NCBI GenBank assembly: GCA_914767885.1
Contig: CAJZBQ010000016.1
Coordinates: forward strand, 248,001 to 312,000
Reading direction: 5' to 3'
Length of the DNA: 64,000 bases
Origin: Blepharisma stoltei
Taxonomy: Eukaryota > Ciliophora > Heterotrichea > Heterotrichida > Blepharismidae
Shown here one piece after another: positions 11,022-20,751 of the stretch. Each line of letters opens with the position of its first letter. The first letter of the stretch is position 1. The notes beneath the pieces are model-generated. The model saw only the letters and a list, made by a program, of their open reading frames with translations. It searched no databases and was not told the DNA's origin. Position numbers and translations under genes: made by a program.

Positions 11022-12443
11022 TTAGACTATTATACAGAATTCACATGCAGTTGCTTTAGAGTTATTTTCTATAGACAAAGCAACTTGAGAAGTAAGTTTT
11101 CTGTGTCTTTTCACTTGAGCTTCATCTCTTAACCTTGCCAAAATTCTATGTCTGTGTCCAACCTTCTCAATCCCAATGTCATTTTTGAGTACCTCATCAG
11201 TAATTGGGTAATTAGAGTGCATTAGCATCAATAAATGGTCCATATCATCATAGCCTGCATCTTTAAAAAATCGATGAAAATATCCTAAGCCCATCTGTTC
11301 TAATCATTCTTGCAGAGTCGGTAATAAATTAATTCCTGGAGCATAATTCGGGACAGAACAGCACGAAAAAGCAGATTTTTTAGGCTGCTTAACTTTTTTC
11401 TCTTTTATTTCTAGCTCCAAAAGTGCTAAAAACCTAGCAATATATCCCGGTTTCCTTACCCCAATATTCTCAAGCGTTTTTATATTAAGTGGCTCCGAAG
11501 ATTTCATCAGCTGAAAAATACATTCAATATCATCATACCCATTATGTATAAGCGTTTGAAATAAAGCTTCAAGTCTTGCATTGCATAGCCACCTATACAA
11601 GTTATTTTTACTCAAATCTCCTCCAAATGAAAAAGTTCTCGATGAATTTATAATATTGACACTCCCAGTGCTAACTCTTTCACATTCAGGCTCAAGAACT
11701 GATTCAGACTTTGTCACTTCATTATCCTCTTCAAATGAAGGAGTGTCTTTAAGAATATATCTTAATTCGTCCATACTGTGATCTAGCCCTTCATCAATAG
11801 TTTCTGTTTTGCATTCAATAATGGGATAATCAATTTTCTCATTAAAATCTAATCCTAAGCTGGGGTTTTCGATAGCGTTATTTAATATTTTCAAAATTTC
11901 TTGGCTGTGAGTATAATCTATTGATGCTTTCCCAGAACGATCTAAAATAAGAGGAGAGGCATTGAAATATAGGAGTTCTTGGACAACTTGAAAATTCCCA
12001 GCTTCAACAGCCAGATGAAGCGGAGTTTTGCCAAAAACAAAATTTTGTATGTTTGGGTTTGCCTTATGCCTCAACAAAAGCTTCACTATTTTCAAATGGC
12101 CTTTATATGCTGAATGATGCAGAGCTGTATCACCGTCATTTTGCTGTATATTTGGATCACTTTTATAGTTGATAAGCAATTCAGCTATTTTATATTGGTC
12201 ATTATCAGCAGCTTGGTGAAGCGGAGTTTCACCTAGACGATTTTGAATATTTGGGTTTGCGCCTTTCGATAGTAAAAATTGTGTTGCTTCTAAGTGCCCG
12301 CAGATAACAGTTCGATACAAAGGAGCTCATCCAAGTTTTTTATCAAGTTCATCTATTATCTCAGGTGATTGATCTAGTGCATTTCTAATTAATCCGATGT
12401 CTCCCAGTCTGGATGCTTTTTGTAACTCTTCAGAAAAGTCCAT
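11022..12443 (-). CDS. Ankyrin-repeat and SAM-domain protein with a C-terminal CaaX box
   Basis: The protein has 473 aa, counting TGA as Trp at KLG-W-APLYRTVICGH and LQE-W-LEQMGLGYF. Residues from about 40 to 190 are four to five ankyrin repeats (GETPLHQAADNDQYKIAELL, GDTALHHSAYKGHLKIVKLL, GKTPLHLAVEAGNFQVVQEL). Two SAM-like domains follow: one around LYRWLCNARLEALFQTLIHN and one at WLEQMGLGYFHRFFKDAGYD. The last four residues are CIIV, a good CaaX prenylation motif, which suggests membrane attachment. The start is the ATG at 12443 (MDFSEELQKASRLGD). SAM domains usually mediate polymerisation or protein docking, so a membrane-tethered scaffold is the likely role. The partner is unknown. Confidence 0.85.
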
Positions 12444-12538
12444 AGAATAGAAATATGTTAAAACTTAACAATTAAAATGTAAAAAGATTATCCATAATAG
12501 CACATAAAATTTGATAAAAAAGATTATTGATAGATCAA

Positions 12539-13469
12539 TTAGGTCATTTTTTCAATCACGTCATTGATTTGTTCAGCTCTGAACCCATAATCTCCTCCTT
12601 TGTTGAATGGAGTTTTAAGGAATTGTTTAGGTGGAACATTAAGTTTGAAAGGGCTAAGTAGGTTTTACCATAAGAAATTGGTGACTTTGCTAAAGTTTTC
12701 TGCAGGGTGACTGATTTCATGAATAATGTCATCAATGCAAAGAACTCCAGCTTCCCCAAGCGCGTCTTCGACCATTGTGTTATCTTTTAAAGGAATTTCC
12801 AAATTATCCTTCATGACTTTAGCTCGTTTTCTGATAAGCTTGTCAATCAAAGCAGGGCTTGGATTCCCAAATGTAATGAATGGCTCAGCTGTTTTCAAGA
12901 GCAACTGAGTAGCTTCATCACAAATTAGAAATATACCTGTATATCTTTGTGTGAGTCTTAAGGTGTTTAATGCTTTCTTTATTGGGTTTGCAGCATTCAC
13001 AGAGCTAAATAACCATTACATGTGGATCCTTATGGCAAAAATTAATTGACCATCAGAAGGGATATCTGTATACTTTCTTTTCCAGGTGAGACGTGCGGCG
13101 AAGCTTTGATAGAAGACTTGGCCGATGGGCTGACCATCGCGATTCCAAGATGGCTCAGTGACGTCACTAGTCTGCTCTAGCCCTATTTATTAGGGCGCGG
13201 CACTAGACCCTTAAACACCAGATACTAAGTTAAGTATACTTTCTTTTCATTCTTACTAGCAACGCTTTTTCTGATTTGTTTTTAGTTCTTTGAGAAGCGA
13301 TAAATGAGCCAATGGATTTGATTTTTGGAACCCTTTCCTTTTTCCTTCTCATCTGTTCTTCTCTTTCTTTAGTTATTTGGTCCCTGATCCTTTCGTCATC
13401 AGCTCTTTCTCTTTTTCTCAGCAATGTCTCTGGCTTGCTTTCTGCTTTGAGCTGGCTGATTGTTTTCAT
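12539..13469 (-). CDS. 60S ribosomal protein L7 (uL30)
   Basis: This is a 244-aa large-subunit protein assembled from three exons and interrupted by a 166-bp insertion. The basic N-terminus (MKTISQLKAESKPETLLRKR) is followed after the insertion by KYTDIPSDGQLIFAIRIHIS, the uL30 core strand. AANPIKKALNTLRL, the EPFITFGNPSPALIDKLIRK region and a C-terminus PFNKGGDYGFRAEQINDVIE, typical of eukaryotic L7, come next. Introns of 15 nt at 13005-13019 and 12654-12668 remove in-frame stops. Subtracting the insertion and the introns gives exactly 245 codons. The insertion disrupts an essential gene, so it must be removed before the gene works. Confidence 0.95.
12654..12668 (-). other. 15-nt intron in L7
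   Basis: GTAAAACCTACTTAG on the minus strand. Removal replaces an in-frame TAA and yields NFLCPFKLNVPPKQF, matching the L7 C-terminal region. Confidence 0.93.
13005..13019 (-). other. 15-nt intron in L7
   Basis: GTAATGGTTATTTAG on the minus strand. Removal joins AIRIHI to SVNAANPIKKALN, restoring the uL30 fold. Confidence 0.93.
13068..13247 (+). mobile_element. Retroposon-like insert in L7 (166-bp unit, 14-bp target duplication)
   Basis: GTATACTTTCTTTT occurs at 13068-13081 and 13234-13247. Removing one copy plus the block restores the L7 reading frame. The block is GC-richer than its surroundings, starts CCAGGTGAGACGTGCGGCG and ends CTAAGTTAA. A TGGCTCAGTGA string resembles a Pol III A box. 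The long duplication and short tail fit a SINE-like retroposon rather than a DNA MITE. Confidence 0.72.
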
Positions 13470-13563
13470 ATTTTATGGGAGGTGGAAAATGAGTATCATT
13501 ATGCCACGATGGCTATTTCGATCAATGAATAAGTAGAAGTTAATTTTTTTTAAAATAAGGTGC

Positions 13564-14496
13564 TTAATTAGTTTCAAATCTAAATATTTTTTCAGGAGTA
13601 GATCGATGTAATGGAGAATTGAAAAAGCTTCTATCTTCTTCTCTATGTGTTTTAGGTCCAGAAAGCTCAACTTGCTGCTGGACATTTAAAGTCAAATTCG
13701 AAATGTTTTTCGGGCTCAATTTGATTTTACGCTGATTTAGGTCTTGAATTACGAGAGGAATGTTTTCGACTTTTGATAAGCTTTCCAAAACGGGGATGAT
13801 CTTGGATAACTCTGTGTCAGATGGATCGTCGAACCATGAAGTTATAGGAATAGCGTTATTTGGGTGCATGGAATATGCGATCGGTGAATTATCGACTATA
13901 ATTACATCTTTTATATTTCTGCCAAGATGGTCTAAGTTTTTAACGTAACTCCCATTATACACAACACAGCTATCTCTAAATAGTCTGGCATTTATATAGC
14001 CGTTTGGATCTAATAGATCGATGACTGGATTGGCATATTTAGCCAGGCTTGCAGTGAAGAGTACGACCTCATAGAGTTCAGAAACTTTGGCTAAAAATTC
14101 TGGGACTCCTGGTCTTATTTTGACATAAATCAAGTGGGAAATTCCTTCTATTGTAAGATTGATAACCATATCCGGGCTATCAACTGGCTTAAGTGAGCTA
14201 TGGACTAAAGTTTCATCTAAGTCCAATACAAGCGTTTTTGTTGCTTTTAGTGCAAAATCTTTTGGAGGGAGAAGTATTGTTTCTTCGGTTACTTTTGATG
14301 GCTCTCTGTTTTTGACTTTTAAACAGGAACAAAATGAATATATGAGTCGAGCAACGGAATAAAAATTGAAGGATCTCCGAGGAGGTTTGTCACCTGGCTT
14401 CACTTGGGTGATTATTTCTTCAAGCTGGACTTCTGAGTAGCTGTCTTCTGCGTCATCCTCAAAGCGTTGTTGTTTTTTCTTGCTAGTTTTATCCAT
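13564..14496 (-). CDS. SCP/FCP1-type small C-terminal domain phosphatase
   Basis: This 310-aa HAD-superfamily phosphatase has the signature LVLDLDETLVHS (DxDxT/V catalytic motif, first Asp the nucleophile) near residue 90. VLFTASLAKYANPVIDLLDP follows, then RLFRDSCVVYNGSYVKNLDHLG and VIIVDNSPIAYSMHPNNAIP, all hallmarks of the SCP/Dullard group. Known members remove phosphate from Ser/Thr on RNA polymerase II tails or on signalling proteins. The N-terminus has a Cys-rich stretch (FCSCLKVK) that could be palmitoylated, as in membrane-anchored SCPs. It is a single exon, complete, ending in TAA. Confidence 0.93.
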   Translation of the reverse strand: MDKTSKKKQQRFEDDAEDSYSEVQLEEIITQVKPGDKPPRRSFNFYSVARLIYSFCSCLKVKNREPSKVTEETILLPPKDFALKATKTLVLDLDETLVHSSLKPVDSPDMVINLTIEGISHLIYVKIRPGVPEFLAKVSELYEVVLFTASLAKYANPVIDLLDPNGYINARLFRDSCVVYNGSYVKNLDHLGRNIKDVIIVDNSPIAYSMHPNNAIPITSWFDDPSDTELSKIIPVLESLSKVENIPLVIQDLNQRKIKLSPKNISNLTLNVQQQVELSGPKTHREEDRSFFNSPLHRSTPEKIFRFETN

Positions 14497-15390
14497 TTAT
14501 AAGTAAGTAACCTGAATTTAAATGGTTTTTTACAAGAATTAACCTCTCTAGAATTAATAAAATGGAAACTCATCAGATTTATTTTAATTTCCATAATAAA
14601 GTCAGCAGCTTTGAAGTGCTCCGTTACTACTTTTAATAATCTGTTTAAAGCTAAAATAATGCTTAGCATAGGATAAACCTATTTCACTCAGGCTAATTTG
14701 ATGAAGGTTAAGTTTATAAATGAAAATTTAAATATATACAAGGTAAGCATTTGATAATATGTATAGGACTTGATATGCTTGATGTTTAAGGCTATATAAT
14801 TTTTTTGAAATTATTTTTTTAATAATTATGGAATTAAATTTTTAATCATGTTGATACATTTATGATACCAAATATCAAATACACCTAAATATTCTAAATA
14901 TTAAATTTAAAGAAAATTCAAAATAAATGTATCTTTCAACAAAAATTATCAAGTATTAAATGATTATAGAAAAAATATTAGAAATTTTTTTTATGAGATA
15001 GAATTAACCTTGAGAATTAAAAAAAAGTATTTTATTCGTTAAATTTTTTTATAGAGGTGTGCTAAATTTAATAAAATATTAAATTTTCTTTAAAATGTCA
15101 ATTTGCGAGCTAAAGCATGACTGTTATGTAAAATCTAATATATATATATATATGCCAACATTTTACAACAAATATATATTCAAATAAAAGAAATATTAAA
15201 GCATATTCTTATTTAAGCAATGCAATATACTTTGTTAAGTAAATAATCTAAATTTTGGTTATAATCAGCTTATTCGAGTTTCAATTATATTAATACAACC
15301 AAAAAAGCACTCATTACAATTTATAAAATTTTGAAATTTCATTTGTTTTTAATACTAAAAAACACTTTTACGATATCAACTATAAATGAA
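14497..15390. other. Intergenic region, about 890 bp
   Basis: This is a very AT-rich divergent spacer between the phosphatase (minus) and the Myb gene (plus). It contains a TA-repeat tract near 15138-15156. I see no coding potential, RNA gene or clear inverted repeat. Confidence 0.5.
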
Positions 15391-16349
15391 ATGGAGTCTA
15401 AAGGAAAAAGAAAAATGAGCAATAATAGCACAGCATACGAAGTGGATGATGATATTTGGATGGTTCCATGCAAGATCGATGATATCTCAAAAAAATTTAT
15501 CCCAGTCTGTAGGCCAGATCTAAATGATGGAGCAAATGCGCAAAGGCAATCATGGTCTGAAAGAGAAGATGAAGTGTTAATGGAACTCGTTCACGCTAGA
15601 GGAACCAAAAAATGGACTGCAATTTCTAAAGAACTTAATGATATTATGTATAATGGAAGAAAAATAAGGCATGGAAAACAATGTAGAGAAAGATGAGGGA
15701 ATCATTTGAATCCTTCTCTCAAAAAAGGAGGCTGAACCGCAGATGAAGATATGTACATTCTAAAAAGACACCAAGAAATTGGAAGTAAATGAAGTCAAAT
15801 TGCTAACTCTCCCTGCGTGAGTGAAAAAAAAAATTTGTTCGCTAACAAAAGGGGTTAATTATTTTTTTTAAAATTTATATATAAATTGTAAAGTAAATTT
15901 GTAAAATTTATGTTTTAAAATGCAATTTGTTTAAAATTAAGCAGATTAACTCGAGATTTGATTATAATAATTATCACTTATATATCAAAATAATTTTTTC
16001 TAAAAAATTTTGTTTGCTCACAGAGGATGGATTTTATGCCAAAAAATAATGGTTTTGTTCGTTCACGGAGGGGAAGAGTAAAGAGCTTCAAGGAAGAACT
16101 GAAAACAGTGTAAAAAATAGATGAAAAAGTATAATACGTAAAGGAGAAAAAGCAGGGCTTGAGGCAAGTGAGTTATTGGGAACTATTAGAATTGAAAGTG
16201 GAGGAGAGACTGGGGAAGGAAATGGGTTTTATAGTGAAGAAAATAATTTTACAAATGGAGAAGAAGGAAGGAGGAATTCATTTTCCTCCTACGATAGTAA
16301 TGAATTCAATGACATTGATTCGCCTTCCAATTTTTTGGTTGATTTCTAA
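15391..16349 (+). CDS. R2R3-type Myb DNA-binding protein
   Basis: The protein has 227 aa after removal of the 275-bp IES at 15804-16080. It carries two Myb repeats. R2 has RQSWSEREDEVLMELVHARG and TKKWTAISKEL, then GKQCRERWGNHLNPSLKKGG, where the Trp of RERW is encoded by TGA. R3 has WTADEDMYILKRHQEIGSKW (Trp from TGA) and SQIAKELQGRTENSVKNRWK. The IES sits between QIA and KEL in the recognition-helix region, so the unedited gene would lose DNA binding. The C-terminal tail is acidic and Ser-rich. Start: ATG at 15391 (MESKGKRKMSNN), preceded by AT-rich leader; earlier in-frame codons are non-ATG. It is a probable sequence-specific transcription factor; targets are unknown. Confidence 0.9.
15804..16080. 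mobile_element. IES, MITE-like family 1, in the R2R3-Myb gene (275 bp)
   Basis: It is TA-bounded at 15804-15805 and 16079-16080. The left end is a hairpin (GCGTGAGTGAAA ... TTTGTTCGCTAAC). The right end has the terminus twice in tandem around a spacer. The core ATGCAATTTGTTTAAAATTAAGC and ATAATTATCACTTATATATC matches the copy at 25088. Excision gives QIAKELQGRTENSVKNRW exactly. Confidence 0.94.
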
Positions 16350-16685
16350 AGGTGTCTACCACAATACTTTGGTTTATATATTTCACATAATTTAATCATT
16401 TTTGTAATTACAGACAAGTCTTATTTTAAAATTAATTAATTAAATACATATTTTTCACTTATTTCATTATTTATCTATTTAAATCAGCCTGCGAAAAAAT
16501 TAATTTATGAGGAGAATAATCATACAATACTGCTGTATGAAGCCAATAAAGATATATATTTGCATTATATATGCTTGAATGTAATATCTTTTGATTAGCT
16601 CAATTTTACTTTAAAAAGTTGAAATTATTAAATCTCTGGCTAATTAAAAAATTTGATTTTATCAATCTTGGCAATTAAAAATAAT
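16350..16685. other. Intergenic region, 336 bp
   Basis: This AT-rich spacer lies between two convergent Myb genes. Nothing recognisable was seen. Confidence 0.5.
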
Positions 16686-17018
16686 TTAATAAATTATCAC
16701 AGAGTCATCAAGTGCTTCAAGTCCATATTCATTCTCTTCATAATTAAAGAGACCGAACTCAAAGTCTTTTTCATACTTCTTGCTGATAAGCAAGGGAAAT
16801 GCTTCACTCTTCAGTTCGCAGACTTTCTGGATCTTAATCCTCATAAAATATTTCTGTGCATGGCTTCGGACCTGCATTTTTCCTCTTGTTTTAATAATAC
16901 CAGACACCTTTTGCCAGTTCTCACCAAACTCTCCTAAGCCTTTCAAGAATAATTCATGCTCTTCTCTTGACCATCTGCCCTTATTGAAGCTGATTTTAGG
17001 ACTTTCAATTGACTTCAT
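16686..17018 (-). CDS. SHAQKYF-class single-repeat Myb protein
   Basis: The protein is 110 aa. One Myb repeat at about residues 12-62 has GRWSREEHELFLKGLGEFGE, NWQKVSGIIKTRGKMQVRSH and AQKYFMRI, including the diagnostic SHAQKYF motif. These proteins bind DNA (I-box/evening-element-type sites in plants). In protists they are common but poorly characterised. A short acidic tail follows. It is convergent with the R2R3-Myb gene upstream; shared regulation cannot be judged. Single exon, TAA stop. Confidence 0.9.
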   Translation of the reverse strand: MKSIESPKISFNKGRWSREEHELFLKGLGEFGENWQKVSGIIKTRGKMQVRSHAQKYFMRIKIQKVCELKSEAFPLLISKKYEKDFEFGLFNYEENEYGLEALDDSVIIY

Positions 17019-17275
17019 AGCTATTTAATTATTATATTGAAAAAATAGGATACTCAGACAAAGCGTATCCTACCGATCCATTTTTGCATTAAGAAGTATT
17101 TGCATCCTATAAAAATTTTAACTGAAATTTTAATTTAATCAATAATTACCAGCAAATAATAAAGCTTCATGCAATTTATTTATTTTTTCTATAGATTTCA
17201 AATAAAATTAAACACTTGTGGTTTATATGAATATAATTATATAAAGCATTATCATTCACTTTAATAATGAGTTAT

Positions 17276-18526
17276 CTAATTTCTAGAAAAGTATTCCTTG
17301 ATCTTATCAAGAAGATCAGGCCCCAAGCTTTCGATTTGTTCTATACATGCTTCAAGCGTCGTGACATAATAGCCCATTGACCCATGTTGAACAATTCGTC
17401 TCCCAAACTCATAAATCAGTTTTACATGACCTCTTAAGTTATAAATTTTGGCTTTAAGTACAATATAAAGAAAGATGCTTAAAATCTGATCAGCGTCAAT
17501 AACAAGCTCTTTCGGGTTGATATCAGGGTCATCTCTCCAATAATCGTCAACGCACTCACATATCAGTCTTGTGGTGCTAATAATCACGTTCACTTTATTC
17601 AGTGGAGAATAGCATTGCTCTATTTCCTTTAATTTATCAATTGCTTTCTGGTATCCTTGATCAATCCCTTTTCCTCTTTCAACATCAAGCTGAAAAGGTG
17701 TTTCCAGACCCAAATCCGCACAACTTAAATTTCCAAACGTTTCAAGCTGCTGTCGATATTTTTCTTCTGCTTGCTGGTTTAGAAGTCTAAAAGCAGCCAT
17801 TAGCACGCTGTGCAAATTTTCTGAAAAAACCTCTTCTAAGATCCAGTCATACATTTCTCCAGGTTTTTCTTCCATCATTCTGGCAACAACTCCACCATAG
17901 TAATGTATCATTGACTGAAGAGTGACCATAATAAAAGCTTTGACTTCTTCTACAAGCTGGCTGGTAACCTTTTCGGGGTCAGCTAAAACTTCTGCGTTTA
18001 ATTTTAGGTCAGTGCTTGAATTGGTATTTGGATCTAAATATTGTTGAGTGAAATAAATATTGAACTTAGAAATCATGGCTGCAATAAAATGGTCTTCTTT
18101 GGATTTAAAGTGGCTTTTTAAGAAATCAATCAAGCTTTGGGCCTCAAAAGTATTCACAAAGTTAGAAGGCATCGGGATTTTTAGGGTTACTTGAGGTGTG
18201 GCCTGACTTTGGGGAGTTTGGACTTTGTAAGTTTGAAGGTAATCGTACCAGAGGACGTTGGACCTCCATTTGTGGTCTTTAATTGTATTTCAATTTCTGC
18301 AGAGCTTTTGGAGCTTTGCTGGCCAAGTTGCTTCTGGGAATTTCTGCTTGGCTGTCTCGATTTCTTCGATGATAAAGTCTTTCCAGTTCTATTTGGAAGT
18401 TACTCTGAAATCGCACGCGTTAATTACTTCTTCATTCTTTTTATAATATTCTCGCTTTTTGTTTTCAATTATTTTTAGATATTCGTCTTTGATACTGCTT
18501 TTCTTTCGGCTGTGCTTTCCTCCCAT
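17276..18526 (-). CDS. VPS9-domain protein, probable Rab5-type GEF
   Basis: The protein is 411 aa. The start is the ATG at 18526 giving MGGKHSRKKS, a candidate N-myristoylation signal (Gly2, Ser6) followed by basic residues. A 15-nt intron at 18389-18403 and one TGA (LCRN-W-NTIKDHKW) are needed to join exon 1 to the rest. The C-terminal third (about residues 290-400) has DADQILSIFLYIVLKAKIYN and MGYYVTTLEACIEQIESL. These keep the conserved Asp and Tyr/Thr of VPS9 domains, which catalyse GDP-GTP exchange on Rab5/Rab21. The preceding helical bundle (EKVTSQLVEEVKAFIMVTLQ) fits the family layout. Likely role: early endosome or phagosome traffic at membranes. Confidence 0.86.
18389..18403 (-). other. 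15-nt intron in the VPS9 gene
   Basis: GTAACTTCCAAATAG on the minus strand contains an in-frame TAG. Removal gives ACDFRNWKDFIIEEIE. Confidence 0.9.
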
Positions 18527-18802
18527 TTTATATTTCGATTGATCAGGCAGTAGCTATTTTTATATATAATATCGAAAGATTTTCTAATAAATTCTTGGAG
18601 AGAGATATAATGCTAAAAGAAAATTATATACACGACTTAAATATTTTTTAAATTAAATTGAGGAATATATTTTTAAGATTTTAAAAAAATTATTTCAAAT
18701 TTTGCTTATTGATAATTTATGCATAATGCTAATTTGAAGAAAATGCTTGATTATATAAATTTTGAATTTATTATTTTATTTATGGATGCTTAATTTTGTA
18801 TT

Positions 18803-19219
18803 TTATAGATCCTGGATATCAAATCTTACCCTTTTAGGTTTTATATCTTTTTGAAGGCTGTGTGAAACAGGGGAGTTTGCTAAAGATTTGGAGACTCCTA
18901 TATCAGCTGAAAAATTAGGTTTATGATGAAAGGCGTTGTCATAAGCTTTATTATGTGTTCTTCTAACGTTATTCTTTTTTTCTGTGCGTTCTTCAGCTAT
19001 TACATCTTTCCACAATGGAGATGCTTTAATCCCGGTTTTTATCCTAATATCTCCATCCTCACAAATCTCTATACTTTCTGAATCTTTTTGAATCCTCACA
19101 CTTTTTTTCCCGTTTTTATCAAAAAATACAAGATTTTCCTTGTTATTGTCAAATTGATCTTTGATATCATCCAAAATTCTGCCTCCATATCTTAGCATAA
19201 ACACTACATAATCTTCCAT
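18803..19219 (-). CDS. Uncharacterised 138-aa protein
   Basis: It starts MEDYVVFMLRYGGRILDDIK and is rich in Lys, Asp and Asn. A middle stretch, KKSVRIQKDSESIEICEDGD, alternates like beta strands. A basic C-terminus includes KRVRFD, a possible PP1-docking-like RVxF motif (RVRF), though this is a short motif and could be chance. No family is recognised. It lies 23 bp downstream of the carboxypeptidase gene on the same strand. Complete, ending in TAA. Confidence 0.65.
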   Translation of the reverse strand: MEDYVVFMLRYGGRILDDIKDQFDNNKENLVFFDKNGKKSVRIQKDSESIEICEDGDIRIKTGIKASPLWKDVIAEERTEKKNNVRRTHNKAYDNAFHHKPNFSADIGVSKSLANSPVSHSLQKDIKPKRVRFDIQDL

Positions 19220-19241
19220 TTTATTTATATTTTAAGGCGAA

Positions 19242-20573
19242 TTATAAAGAATTTCCTGTTAAAAATGAATTGATCATATAGTGAGCTTGAGGTCTTTTCC
19301 ATTGTGGAACCATATGACCAGCTCCTTTTACAGTTACCCAAGTTAAGCCTTGATATTCAATGTAGTAGCCAGCTACTTGTTCATCGACATACCATGATGA
19401 ATAACTTTGTTTTACTCCTAGATTTAGGCTGTTTATCCAGTCCCTAGTTCCTATAAAAGGAACTGAGCCATCAACATCACCAGAATAAACCATAATTCTC
19501 AATCCTGCTCTAATTAGATATGGATACACATAGTAAGATCCATGCAAATAATCTGAAATGTAATCCAAATTTACACAAAATTCCCAATCCTGGACACTGC
19601 TCGGAATATTAAAAGCTTTCTTAAAAGCAGGAGTTCTGAAATACTGATAAGCGCCATCCCATGCACAGCAAGGAGGAATTTCCCCTAGCATTGGATTTTG
19701 ATCAAGCAAGTATTTTAATCTGATTTGGTTGTCTTTATAAGCTTGGGTGTCATTATGATAAATGCAAGTCCCATAGATATCATATACATTGATATTGGCT
19801 AATAACACGTTTGAAATGTAATTAATATCGTTATTGCAGGCTTCACTCGTCCACTCATTGAAATTGTCACAATCATTAACTATTTTTTCATACCAATCAT
19901 AGCCAAATAGTGCATGACTCCAAGCCAATTTGATAAAGGCAGGGTTACAGTCAACAGTTCAGTCTGTGCAGCCATTTCCAACAGCGATTCCTTTCAGGTT
20001 GATGCTGTTATGAGGACTATAAGAATTATACATCAAAATGTTGTAAGCCAACGTTGGAACATATATACCGGCATAGCTTTCTCCTGAGATGAAAAAATCG
20101 TGGTATCTGTACTCAGGGAATTTTCTGAAAAATTGTAAAAGTGCTTGAAGATTGTCATGAGCTGTTGTTTCGTCATCTGTTAAATTATTTTGGAGATCGC
20201 CCATTACTGAAAAGCCTACACCTGCAGGAGCTTCAAGGTAAAGGACACTTGCATTTGTGTTCCATGAATATTGGTTCTTAAAAAGAACTGTTCCTTCATC
20301 AGGAAATACATAAGGTCCATGCTCATAAATGAAGCCATCTAATGAAGAACAGCCAGGACCTCCATTAAGCCATAGTAGCAAAGGATCAGTCGCTGGGTTA
20401 TTTTGGCTTTCGACTAAAATGTAATGCAAAGATTTTCCACCACTGTTTGGAATATCAAGATACCCAGAATAGGTATCAAAAGTTGCAGGTGTTGGCAACC
20501 CTGGCTGGCCTATTACTAAGTCTGATAAGGGAGCAGCAAGAGCAACTGCTAAGAGCAAAACATAAAAAGACAT
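19242..20573 (-). CDS. Serine carboxypeptidase (peptidase family S10)
   Basis: The protein is 443 aa. The N-terminal signal peptide ([20 protein letters not shown]) sends it to the secretory or lysosomal route. S10 landmarks occur in order: [17 protein letters not shown] (oxyanion region), [13 protein letters not shown] with the nucleophile Ser, [15 protein letters not shown] where the Trp is [18 protein letters not shown] with the catalytic Asp, and [15 protein letters not shown] with the catalytic His. The triad is therefore complete and an active lysosomal-type exopeptidase is expected, likely for digestion in food vacuoles. One continuous frame once TGA is read as Trp; no intron or IES seen. 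Confidence 0.95.
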
Positions 20574-20751
20574 TTATTAATTCACCATAATAAAACCATA
20601 ACTAGCAATGAATGAGGATGGGCTTTATTAAAAGATATGGATTTATAAATCTCAATCATACATTTTGTTAAAAATCGCTAATTTATCTTAATTAAACAGT
20701 TCGAAATCCTTAAAATAATCAAGAAGATTTGTAGCTCTGGTAAATAATAAA

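Noticed and set aside
13082-13233. tRNA gene in the L7 insert, because of a TGGCTCAGTGA A-box-like string
   Set aside because: No cloverleaf and no B box could be traced. The long target duplication fits a SINE-like insert better.
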